Origin: Rhizobium leguminosarum bv. viciae USDA 2370
GTDB taxonomy: Bacteria; Pseudomonadota; Alphaproteobacteria; Rhizobiales; Rhizobiaceae
DNA: 64,000 nucleotides
Assembly: GCF_002008365.1 (NCBI RefSeq)
Contig: NZ_MRDL01000047.1
Coordinates: 186,001-250,000, forward strand
Direction: 5' to 3'
The notes below the pieces were generated by a model. The model had not been told where the DNA came from and did not search any database. It was given only the letters and a program-made list of their open reading frames with translations. Positions 32,478 to 40,633 of this stretch are shown in pieces. How positions within the stretch are numbered: position 1 is the first letter of the stretch; each line of letters begins with the position of its first letter. Position numbers and translations under genes: made by a program.

Positions 32478-33770
32478 CTATTGCACAGTCCATTGTGCGA
32501 TGTCCTCGCGTTCGCCGATCAGCGCCAGGCCGTGGGCGATCGACAACAGCTCGCCGCCGCTTTCGATCCGGTCGCGCTCGAAGCGTTCGGTGAAGATGCG
32601 GCGCACCGCCGGCACGAAGGAGGTGCCGCCGGTGAGGAACACCTTATCGATCTCCGCAGGCTTCGTCTCGGTCTTGTCGAGCACGTCGTCCAGCGCGCCT
32701 TCGATGCGGGCGAGATCATCGGCGATCCAGCCTTCGAAATCGCTACGCTTGATGCTGCGATGTCCACCGCGACCAAGCGGCGCGAAATCGAAAGGCGCCT
32801 CCTCCGAGGCCGAGAGAGCCATCTTCGTCGCTGACACGGCCTGATAGAGCGGGTAGCCCTCGTCATGGTCGATGAGGTCGATGAAGATTTCGAGCTTTTC
32901 CGGTTCCAGGCTGGTGCGTACCAGCTTCTTCAGATCCTCGAATTCGCGCGTCGTCTTGAAGATCGACAGCTGGTTCCAGCGGCCGAAACTGGAATAGTAG
33001 TTGGACGGCACTTCGAGAATCTTGTCGAAGCTCTTGAAATGGCTGCCTTTGCCGATCAGCGGTGCGACGATGTTGTCGATCATCCTGTAGTCGAAGTGAT
33101 CGCCGGCGACGCCGACGCCGGAATGGCCGATCGGTGTTGCCGTCAGCTTGCCGGCAACGGTCTCGAAGCGGATCAGCGAATAGTCGGTCGTGCCGCCACC
33201 GAAATCGGCAACCAGTACGGTGGCATCCTGCTTCAGGTTCTGCGCGAAGTAGAAGGCAGCGGCGACCGGCTCATAGACATAGTGGATCTCGGGAAAACCG
33301 AAGCGCGATAGCGCCTCATTGTATCGTTCGGTCGCCAACGCCGGATCGGGGCTGGCGCCGGCAAAATGCACCGGCCGGCCGGTGACGATACGGCTGACAT
33401 CGGAAGGCCAGTGGTCGCCGGCATAGTTGCGCAGGCGCCGGACGAAGATCTCCATCAGATCTTCGAAATTATGCCGTTTTGCGAAGATCAGCGTGCCCTG
33501 GAACAGCGCGCTCGCCGCAAAGGTCTTGATCGACTGCAGGAAGCGGCATTCGCCGGGATTGTCGATGAATTGGCGGATCGCCGCATGGCCCGCCTCCACC
33601 TTCAGCGCCGAAGCGCCGAGCTGGGCATCCTTCATGAAGGAAAGCGCCGTGCGCATGCTGTCGGCCGTACCCTCCGTGCTCGTAAACGCCATCGAGCGCG
33701 TCGCCCCGCCATCCGCCATGGCGAGAACCGTATTCGTCGTGCCGAAGTCGAAACCCAGCGCCTGAGCCAT
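32478..33770 (-). CDS. Hsp70-family protein, YegD-like
   Basis: A 430-residue actin/Hsp70-fold ATPase. Phosphate 1 motif GFDFGTTNTVLA is at residues 6-17, phosphate 2 is VADFGGGTTDYSL (about 197-209), and the adenosine motif is VFLTGGTSFVPAVRRIF. It has no C-terminal peptide-binding domain of DnaK, as in E. coli YegD. VYEPVAAAFYFA is the conserved connect region. The partner is unknown. Two tandem hairpins lie in its upstream leader. Confidence 0.9.
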   Translation of the reverse strand: MAQALGFDFGTTNTVLAMADGGATRSMAFTSTEGTADSMRTALSFMKDAQLGASALKVEAGHAAIRQFIDNPGECRFLQSIKTFAASALFQGTLIFAKRHNFEDLMEIFVRRLRNYAGDHWPSDVSRIVTGRPVHFAGASPDPALATERYNEALSRFGFPEIHYVYEPVAAAFYFAQNLKQDATVLVADFGGGTTDYSLIRFETVAGKLTATPIGHSGVGVAGDHFDYRMIDNIVAPLIGKGSHFKSFDKILEVPSNYYSSFGRWNQLSIFKTTREFEDLKKLVRTSLEPEKLEIFIDLIDHDEGYPLYQAVSATKMALSASEEAPFDFAPLGRGGHRSIKRSDFEGWIADDLARIEGALDDVLDKTETKPAEIDKVFLTGGTSFVPAVRRIFTERFERDRIESGGELLSIAHGLALIGEREDIAQWTVQ

Positions 33771-33803
33771 GCCCGCACCTCTTCATGCCGATTGTTATTG
33801 GAG

Positions 33804-33840
33804 GCGGAGCATCGCTCCGCGAAAGGGCGTCAGGACGCCC
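33804..33840 (-). promoter_or_regulatory. Two tandem hairpins upstream of the Hsp70-like gene
   Basis: GCGGAGC-ATC-GCTCCGC (33804-33820) and GGGCGTC-AG-GACGCCC (33825-33840), separated by 4 bp. They lie between the end of the RND operon and the start of the Hsp70-like gene on the same strand, so they may terminate the pump transcript or structure the leader. Confidence 0.5.
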
Positions 33841-33988
33841 GGATTCAGGAGGGCGGGTGATGCCACAGAGGCGTGACACATTCAAGAGGAGCGGAAGTTG
33901 ATGTGATCGCGGGCGCACTTCTTCTCCCGGTTGGAAGAAGAAGTGCGCCGCAAGGTCAATCGGCAATGCCGAACTCAGAGGGCCGTCA

Positions 33989-36900
33989 TCACTCGGCGGC
34001 CATTGCCCTTGCCTCCTGCACCTCCGGCTCCTCGACCTTCTTGTGGCCGATCAGTCGGCCGAGGAAGCTTCCGAAGCGGTCCATCTCGACGAAAATGACC
34101 GGGGTGATGAAGAGCGTCAGCATCTGCGAGACGATCAGGCCGCCGACGACGGCGATGCCGAGCGGCTGGCGCAGTTCGGAACTTGCGCCGGTGCCGAGCG
34201 CGATCGGCAGGGCGCCGAGCAGGGCGCAGAAGGTCGTCATCATGATCGGTCGGAAGCGTCGCACGCAGGCCTCGTGGATCGCCACCGTCGCCTTTTCGCC
34301 GGTCGTGCGCATGGTCTCCACCGCCACGTCGATCATCATGATCGCGTTCTTCTTGACGATGCCGATCAGCATCAGCAGGCCGATAAGGGCGATGATCGAC
34401 AGGTCGAAACCCATGATATCAAGCGCCAGCAGCGCACCGAATGCCGCGGCCGGCAGACCGGACAGAATGGTGAGCGGGTGGATGAAGCTCTCGTAGAGTA
34501 CGCCGAGCACGACATAGATGGTCAGCACCGCCGCCAGGATGAGGTATGGCGTATTGCCCTGAGACTGCTCGAAAATCTCAGCTGTACCGCCATAGGAGGT
34601 GAAAACGTCGGCCGGCATGCTCATTTCCGTCTTGATCTGGTCGATTGCCGCCGTCGCGTCGCTGAGCGAGACGCCTTCCGGCAGGTTGAAGGAAACGGTG
34701 GTCGAGACGAGCTGGCCCGTCTGGTTGATTGTTACAGGGCCGACCGTGCGCTCGACATGCGCGAAGTTTGAAAGCGGCACCAGGCTGCCATTGGCCGAGG
34801 CGACACGGATTTCCGAGAGCTTCTGGTCGTCCCAGGGCTTGCTCGTGTCGTATTCGACGATGACGTCGTAGCTGTCGCCGGTAGACTGGATTTCCGCCGC
34901 TGCATATCCGCTGAAGGATTCCTGCAGCGTCGTGCGCAGCGTATCATTGTCGATCCCGTACGCGGCTGCCCGCTCGGTATCGATGACGATGTTGGCCTGC
35001 AGGGCGTTGTTCTGGGCGTCCGAGGTCACGTCGGTGAACAGCCGGTCCTTACGCATCGCCGCCTGGATCTTGCCGGCCCACAGGTTGGTCTGATCAGCAC
35101 TCAGCGCCTGCACCACCAGCTGATATTGGCTGGCCGTCTGGCGACCGCCGAAGCGCAGGCTCTGGTTCGGTGTCACGAACGCCTGCAGGCCGGGGATCTT
35201 GTTGATCGCCGTGCGCAGCTCGCGCAGCGTCTGGTCAAGCGGCGCACGCTCCGTCTTGTCTTTGAGTTCGACGAACATCGAGCCGTTGTTCTGCGGTTTG
35301 TTGGGGTTGCCGCCGATCGTCGACATCACATGGTTGACCGCCGGGTTCGCCTTGACGACGGCTGCCGCCTGCTGCTGCAGCGCCGCCATGGCCGAATAGG
35401 AAATGTCCTGCCGGGCCTGCGTGCTGATCGTCAGGCGGCCGATATCCTCCTGTGGGAAGAAGCTTGTCGGCAGCGTCATGAAGAAATAGATCGTCAGTGC
35501 CACCGAGGCGAGGAAAACGCCGAGGATCGTGGGGCGGTGGCGAAGGCACCAGCCGACAGCCCTGTCATAGCCGCGCAGCGTCCGTTCGAAGCCGGCATCG
35601 AAGATGCGGATCATGAGCGGCGGGCGGCTCTGGTGGTTGGACAGACGCGAGGCGAGCATCGGCGTCACGGTGAGCGAGACGATTGCCGAAGAGATGATCG
35701 CAATCGCAACCACCATGCCGAATTCGTTGAACACGCGGCCGACAACGCCGCCCATCAGCAGGATCGGGATGAAGACCGCGATCAACGAAACCGACATGGA
35801 AATGATGGTGTAGCTGACTTCGCCCGCACCCTTGATCGCCGCTTCCCGCACGGGCATGCCATCCTCGACATGGCGCAGGATGTTCTCGAGCATGACGATG
35901 GCGTCATCCACCACGAGCCCCACCGCGAGCGTTAGCCCGAGCAGCGAGATGTTGTCGATACTGTAGCCGAGCACATACATCATGCCGAAGGTCGAGATCA
36001 GCGACAGCGGAACGGCAAGCCCGGGAATGATCGTTGCTGTCGCATGGCCGGTAAAGAGGTAGATGACGAGAACGACGAGGCCGATCGTTAGGAGCAGCGT
36101 GAACTTCACGTCGGAGATGGCATCGCGAATCGGCTTTGCGGCGTCATTCATGACGACCGTGTTGACGGAAGGCGGGATTTCGGCGTGAAGCTGCGGCAGC
36201 TTGGCGTTGATCGCATCGACGACATCGACGGTGTTGGCATCCGGCTGGCGCTGGATGGCGAGGATGATGCCGCGTTGGCCGTCATACCAGCTGCCGGTAT
36301 ACTGGTTCTCAACACTGTCTTGCACATCGGCAATATCGCCGAGGTGGATCGGCGCGCCGTTCGGATTGGCAATGACGAGCGAACGGAATTGTTCGGCGCT
36401 GGTGCGCTGCGTGTTCGCCGTGATGGTCATGCTCTGCGAATTGTTCTGCAGCGTTCCCACAGGCTGCTGGCTGTTGGCGGCAGCAAGCGCCTTGTTCACG
36501 GTGTCGATGCCGATGCCGCGGGTCAAAAGCTTATTGGGATCGACCTCGACGCGCACGGCATAGGTCTGCGCACCGTAGACGCTGACCTGGGCAACGCCGG
36601 GAAGCGTCGAAAGCGACGGCGAGATGATGTTCTCGGCGATGTCGTCAAGCTTGCTGCGCGGCATGGTGTTGCTCTGCACCGAGAGCAGCATGACAGGCGC
36701 ATCGGCCGGGTTCGTCTTGCGATAACTGGGCGGCGTGGTCAGATTGTCGGGCAGTTGCCGGGTGGCATGCGAAATCGCGGCCTGCACGTCGGCTGCGGCC
36801 GCATCGATATTACGACTGAGGTCGAACTGCAGCACGATGCTGGTGCTGCCGAGCGAACTGGAGGCGCTGATTTCGGTGATCCCGGGAATGGTCTCGAACT

Positions 36901-37105
36901 GCTTGATCAGCGGTGTCGAAACCGAGGTCGCCATCGTCTGCGGCGAGGCACCGCTCAACTGCGCCGAAACGTTGATGGTGGGAAAGTCGACCTGCGGTAG
37001 CGCTGCGACGGGTACGAGCTGATAACCGGCAAGACCGGCCAGAATGACGCCGATCGCAAGCAGCGTCGTCGCGACGGGGCGCTGGATACAGAAATTCGGG
37101 ATCAT
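33989..37105 (-). CDS. RND multidrug efflux transporter, inner-membrane pump
   Basis: A 1038-residue AcrB/MdtB-type pump. It begins IPNFCIQRPVATTLLAIGVI, the usual RND N-terminus. The periplasmic porter loops follow TM1 and TM7. TM4 carries the proton-relay aspartates in LTLAVGLVVDDAIVMLENI. GVVGRVFNEFGMVVAIAIISS and the C-terminal half are complete. It pumps hydrophobic drugs or metabolites out using the proton gradient. The ATG overlaps the membrane-fusion gene by 4 bp. No outer-membrane factor gene is adjacent, so a TolC-like channel from elsewhere is expected. Confidence 0.95.
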   Translation of the reverse strand: MIPNFCIQRPVATTLLAIGVILAGLAGYQLVPVAALPQVDFPTINVSAQLSGASPQTMATSVSTPLIKQFETIPGITEISASSSLGSTSIVLQFDLSRNIDAAAADVQAAISHATRQLPDNLTTPPSYRKTNPADAPVMLLSVQSNTMPRSKLDDIAENIISPSLSTLPGVAQVSVYGAQTYAVRVEVDPNKLLTRGIGIDTVNKALAAANSQQPVGTLQNNSQSMTITANTQRTSAEQFRSLVIANPNGAPIHLGDIADVQDSVENQYTGSWYDGQRGIILAIQRQPDANTVDVVDAINAKLPQLHAEIPPSVNTVVMNDAAKPIRDAISDVKFTLLLTIGLVVLVIYLFTGHATATIIPGLAVPLSLISTFGMMYVLGYSIDNISLLGLTLAVGLVVDDAIVMLENILRHVEDGMPVREAAIKGAGEVSYTIISMSVSLIAVFIPILLMGGVVGRVFNEFGMVVAIAIISSAIVSLTVTPMLASRLSNHQSRPPLMIRIFDAGFERTLRGYDRAVGWCLRHRPTILGVFLASVALTIYFFMTLPTSFFPQEDIGRLTISTQARQDISYSAMAALQQQAAAVVKANPAVNHVMSTIGGNPNKPQNNGSMFVELKDKTERAPLDQTLRELRTAINKIPGLQAFVTPNQSLRFGGRQTASQYQLVVQALSADQTNLWAGKIQAAMRKDRLFTDVTSDAQNNALQANIVIDTERAAAYGIDNDTLRTTLQESFSGYAAAEIQSTGDSYDVIVEYDTSKPWDDQKLSEIRVASANGSLVPLSNFAHVERTVGPVTINQTGQLVSTTVSFNLPEGVSLSDATAAIDQIKTEMSMPADVFTSYGGTAEIFEQSQGNTPYLILAAVLTIYVVLGVLYESFIHPLTILSGLPAAAFGALLALDIMGFDLSIIALIGLLMLIGIVKKNAIMMIDVAVETMRTTGEKATVAIHEACVRRFRPIMMTTFCALLGALPIALGTGASSELRQPLGIAVVGGLIVSQMLTLFITPVIFVEMDRFGSFLGRLIGHKKVEEPEVQEARAMAAE

Positions 37106-38397
37106 TGCTGAGCTCCCACCGCGATCGTCTCGGAGGGCTGCTGTTGCCGAGGCTCTTCGGCGGAGGCGACATCAAGCGTCTTTTCATCGAACTGCTCGTT
37201 GATCGCCTGCCGGTCGCTGAGCTGGCCCTGGCCCTCGACGACGACGTGATCGCCTGCCTGAAGACCCGATTCTATGGCGGTGAAGCCGCCATTTGCGCGG
37301 GCAACGGTGACGGCCGTCAGATGCGATTTGCCGTCCTTGGCGACGAAGGCGAAGAAACCCTCCGGACCAGGGCTGACGGCAACCGTCGGCACCACCACCT
37401 GCTGTTCGTCATTGTTGAAATGCACGACGATGTTGACCGACTGGCCTGGCCAGAGCGCGCCGGAGGCATTCTCGAATTTCGCCTTGGCGAGGATCGTGCC
37501 CGAGGCCGTATCGACCGTGTTGTCGTAGAAGCTGATTTCGCCCTTTCGCACTTGCCCCTTTGTGGAATTGGGGGAGGTGCTGACCTCGACCGGACCGGCT
37601 GCCAAGGCGCTCTTCAGCTCCCTGAGATAGCGTTCCTGCAGGTGGAATTTCACGTAGATCGGATCGTATTTCGCAATAGTGACGATTGCCGCGCCGGCAC
37701 TGAGGAAAGCGCCCTTGCTGACAGCGATATCGCCGAGCCGGCCGTCGAAGGGAGCGCGGATATCGGTGTGCTCGAGCAAGATCTGATCGGAGGCCAGCGA
37801 CGCCTTGTCGGCGTCGACCGTGGCTGCAGCGGTATCACGGGCGGCGACCGCCTGGTCGAGGCTCTGCTGGGTGCCGGCCTTCTGATCGAAGAGATCCTGT
37901 GCACGCGTTAATGCGGTCTCGGCTTCCGAAAGGGTTGCCGTGTCGCGCACGACCATCGCATTGTCCTTGTCGACGGTCGCCTTGGCCGTCCGGTCGTCCA
38001 GCTTGGCGATCAGGTCACCGGCTTTGACCGTCGCCCCATCCTGCGCATTGATGCTGACGATCAGGCCCTGCTCCTGTGCGGCAATGGTCGTATTGTCATC
38101 GGCATCGGCCCAGCCGGACGCCGTCACATCCATAGGCAGCGTCGTCTTTACGGCCGCGACTGTTTTGACGACGGTCGGGCCGCCGCCACCGCGTCTGCGC
38201 CCGCCGCCCTGATGTTGCCCGCCATCTTGCCCCTGATCTGCCTGTGCCTGCTGCCCGCCGCCATTGCCGGTTTCCGGCTGCTTGATGAACTGCGAGAGGT
38301 AGGGAATGCGAGAGGCATAAGGGACCCGATTCCCGAATTGCCAGACGCCGACGGCGGCAACGGCGATAACGCTGATGGTGATCCAAAATTTCTTCAT
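37102..38397 (-). CDS. RND periplasmic membrane-fusion protein
   Basis: A 431-residue HlyD/AcrA-type adaptor with an N-terminal membrane anchor (about residues 5-20). A Gly/Gln/Arg-rich low-complexity stretch follows (about 45-75), then the barrel-sandwich/lipoyl half (IAAQEQGLIVSINAQDGATV), a coiled-coil hairpin and the second lipoyl half (IRAPFDGRLGDIAVSKGAFL). It bridges the RND pump to an outer-membrane channel. The Gly-rich insert resembles that of MdtA-type relatives. First gene of the pump operon. Confidence 0.93.
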   Translation of the reverse strand: MKKFWITISVIAVAAVGVWQFGNRVPYASRIPYLSQFIKQPETGNGGGQQAQADQGQDGGQHQGGGRRRGGGGPTVVKTVAAVKTTLPMDVTASGWADADDNTTIAAQEQGLIVSINAQDGATVKAGDLIAKLDDRTAKATVDKDNAMVVRDTATLSEAETALTRAQDLFDQKAGTQQSLDQAVAARDTAAATVDADKASLASDQILLEHTDIRAPFDGRLGDIAVSKGAFLSAGAAIVTIAKYDPIYVKFHLQERYLRELKSALAAGPVEVSTSPNSTKGQVRKGEISFYDNTVDTASGTILAKAKFENASGALWPGQSVNIVVHFNNDEQQVVVPTVAVSPGPEGFFAFVAKDGKSHLTAVTVARANGGFTAIESGLQAGDHVVVEGQGQLSDRQAINEQFDEKTLDVASAEEPRQQQPSETIAVGAQQ

Positions 38398-38703
38398 GGG
38401 CGATACCGGTCTTTGGGCAAGGTTGCGGGGGGCAAGGTTGCGAATTTATGCCCCGATTGAGCCACTTATATTGCGGCGCAAAAAAGACATAATTTCCGGG
38501 TCGCGATCACTAAGTGGTTATAACGGCTTAAATTTTTGTAATGAATATTCCGTAATATTCAAATTATACTAATATAGTCCCAGTGTAACCCGACGCCGTT
38601 TGACGGCGGAGGGCAGGCGGCTCGCGACAAGACGATGTCGATCCGTGCGCCGTCATTTGCCCCCCGCGAAGAACACGGAAAAAACTAGAGAAGGCAGGTC
38701 GTC
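38398..38703. other. Divergent AT-rich regulatory region of the RND operon
   Basis: 306 bp with a marked AT-rich core (38471-38580). TGAATATT-CCGT-AATATTCA (38542-38561) is a perfect inverted repeat about 145 bp from both flanking starts. CGCCGT-TTG-ACGGCG (38594-38608) is a short stem. The inverted repeat has the form of a repressor operator; no regulator gene is adjacent. No coding frame was seen. Confidence 0.55.
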
Positions 38704-39582
38704 ATGACCGAGTTGGACGCCAGCGAATTTCGTTCTCTCATCATAAGTGTGTTTCCTGAACTCACGGCCTCCGTCTTCAAGCTGGCGGCGAAGGGCTGGG
38801 ATTCGATGGCGGTCGACGTTGACGACACGCTGATCTTCAAGTTTCCTCGCAATCTCGGCGCGGAAAGAGCGCTTCAGAAGGAAGCCGCCTTGCTCGACAT
38901 CGTTCGGCCGTCGTTGTCGATGGCGGTTCCAGACATGCGCATTCATGACGGGCCGCCGATCTTCTCCAGCCATGCCAAGCTCGACGGCGAACATCTCATC
39001 GCCGAAGATTACGATGCGCTTGGCGAAGGCGATCGTCAGCATCTCGCCGAAGATCTCGCCCGCTTTTACGCCGAGTTGCACGTGCTCGATGCCGATCGCC
39101 TGCGCTCGGCCGGTGCCGGCGCGATCCAGCCATGGCAATCGCCGGAGACGGTGCGAACGAGGGCTTTGCCGCTGCTGCCGCCTGACATCGAGAGCTTTGC
39201 CCAGGCCATCATTTCCGATTTCGAAGCCTTGCCGCCCGATCCTTACGGCAGCATCTACGGCTTCTTCGATGGTCACGGCTGGAACATGGCCTTCGACCAT
39301 ACGCAAAAGCGGCTGAATGGCATTTATGATTTTGGCGATTCAGGCTTTGGCCCGTTGCACCAGGAATTCATCTATTCGAACTTCATCTCGCCCGATCTGA
39401 CCGCCCGCATCGTATCGGCCTATGAAATGCTGACTGGACGCAGGCTCGACCGGCGGCGCATTGCGATCCTGACGGGATTCCATCGTCTTTCCGAACTCGC
39501 CGAATTTGCGGACGATCCGGCTTACGTCGAACAGATGATCCTAAGTGCGGCGACATGGGCGGCGGCGGCCCGCGTCGGCTGA
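38704..39582 (+). CDS. Aminoglycoside phosphotransferase (APH)-family kinase-like protein
   Basis: A 292-residue protein of the APH/choline kinase fold. The N-lobe shows DTLIFKFPRN (ATP-binding lysine in FKFP) and a helix with Glu. The catalytic loop reads GFFDGHGWNMAFD where HxDxxxxN is usual: the Asp and Asn are kept and the His is replaced by Phe. The metal-binding DFG-like motif is IYDFGDSGFG. It may phosphorylate a small alcohol or a sugar. Resistance is not implied. It is convergent with an SDR gene 10 bp away. Confidence 0.8.
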   Translation: MTELDASEFRSLIISVFPELTASVFKLAAKGWDSMAVDVDDTLIFKFPRNLGAERALQKEAALLDIVRPSLSMAVPDMRIHDGPPIFSSHAKLDGEHLIAEDYDALGEGDRQHLAEDLARFYAELHVLDADRLRSAGAGAIQPWQSPETVRTRALPLLPPDIESFAQAIISDFEALPPDPYGSIYGFFDGHGWNMAFDHTQKRLNGIYDFGDSGFGPLHQEFIYSNFISPDLTARIVSAYEMLTGRRLDRRRIAILTGFHRLSELAEFADDPAYVEQMILSAATWAAAARVG

Positions 39583-39592
39583 GAGGGAATGG

Positions 39593-40381
39593 TCAGACGG
39601 ACCGCGCCGCGCCGCCGTCGCAGCGGATCAGCGAGCCGGTGATGTAGCTTGCCGGCTGGCTGCACAGGAAGGCAGCGGTTGCGGCAAATTCCTCGACCCT
39701 GCCGTAGCGGCCGACCGGAATGCGCGCTTCCTTGTCGGTACGGATCTCCTCGAGGCTCTTGCCAGTCCGCTTTGCCGCAGCCCCATCGAGATCGTCGAGC
39801 CGCGCAGTCAGGATACTGCCCGGCAGGAGCAGGTTGGTGGTGACGCCGAAGCTCGCCACTTCGGAGGCAAGCGTCTTGCTCCACCCGGCAAGGGCCGGGC
39901 GCAGCGTATTCGACAGCGCCAGATTGGCAATCGGTTCGATCACGCCGGATGAGGCAACCGTGAGGATGCGGCCCCAGCCCTGCGCCTTCATGCCGGGCAG
40001 TAGCGCATTGGTGAGCGTGATCACCCGAGCGACCATGGAGAGGAAATAGCTTTCGAGCTTTTCGCCCGTCATGTCCTCCGTCGTGCCGGGCGTCGGTCCG
40101 CCGGTATTGTTGACGAGGATATCCAGCCCGCCGAACTTCTCCTTCACCGCCGTCGTCGTCATCTCGACGAAGCGTTCGTCCCCGAGATCGGCCCAGATCC
40201 AGTCGGCCCGGCCTTTGCCTTCGCTATTGATCGCCTTGCAATTGGCGTCCAGCTGTTCGCCGCTGCGCCCGCAGAGCAGCACGTTTGCGCCTTCCCGCGC
40301 CAGTGCTACGGCGATGCCGAGGCCGAGGCCGCGCGAAGAGGCGAGGACGAGTGCCCGTTTGCCCTTGATGCCGAGATCCAT
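39593..40381 (-). CDS. Short-chain dehydrogenase/reductase family protein, divergent catalytic site
   Basis: A 262-residue Rossmann protein starting at the ATG at 40381 behind GGAGG. The nucleotide motif is ASSRGLGLGIAVALAREGA (TGxxxGxG equivalent), with CGRSG after beta-2 suggesting NADP, and the NNTGG structural motif (NNAG equivalent). The catalytic Ser is in VASSG. Where YxxxK should follow, the sequence reads LSNTLRPAL, so Tyr and Lys are both replaced. C-terminal GSLIRCDGG is standard. It belongs to a known SDR subgroup annotated as 3-oxoacyl-ACP reductase-like; its activity is uncertain. Confidence 0.85.
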   Translation of the reverse strand: MDLGIKGKRALVLASSRGLGLGIAVALAREGANVLLCGRSGEQLDANCKAINSEGKGRADWIWADLGDERFVEMTTTAVKEKFGGLDILVNNTGGPTPGTTEDMTGEKLESYFLSMVARVITLTNALLPGMKAQGWGRILTVASSGVIEPIANLALSNTLRPALAGWSKTLASEVASFGVTTNLLLPGSILTARLDDLDGAAAKRTGKSLEEIRTDKEARIPVGRYGRVEEFAATAAFLCSQPASYITGSLIRCDGGAARSV

Positions 40382-40469
40382 GATTGTCCTCCGATATGTC
40401 AGAGCGATGTATAAGGCGCAAGCAGCGGAAAAGGAAAGGGAATGTGACCGGTTCGGCAGCGTTTGATAA

Positions 40470-40485
40470 TTGACGTTGACGTAAG
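40470..40485. promoter_or_regulatory. LiuR-like operator upstream of ETF-ubiquinone oxidoreductase
   Basis: TTGACGTTGACGTAAG matches the MerR-family LiuR-type consensus TTTACGTTNACGTAAA at all specified positions but two. LiuR-like regulators control branched-chain amino acid and fatty acid breakdown in proteobacteria, whose electrons pass through ETF-QO. It is 149 bp before the ETF-QO ATG and 89 bp before the divergent SDR gene. The regulator identity is inference. Confidence 0.45.
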
Positions 40486-40633
40486 CGTTATGTAATTCTG
40501 CCTTATGAGACGTCATCATTGTGCGAATTGGAAGATTGGCTGTCGTATCCCGGCTCGACAATGCTTTCTCGTTTTGACAAGAAAGTGCCATGACGGGGAT
40601 GACGGCCGCGTGCCGCCAAGCGGAGACGAGTGA

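Noticed and set aside
38704..39582. Antibiotic resistance gene
   Set aside because: The APH fold is common to many metabolite kinases and the catalytic His is changed; no link to resistance is visible.
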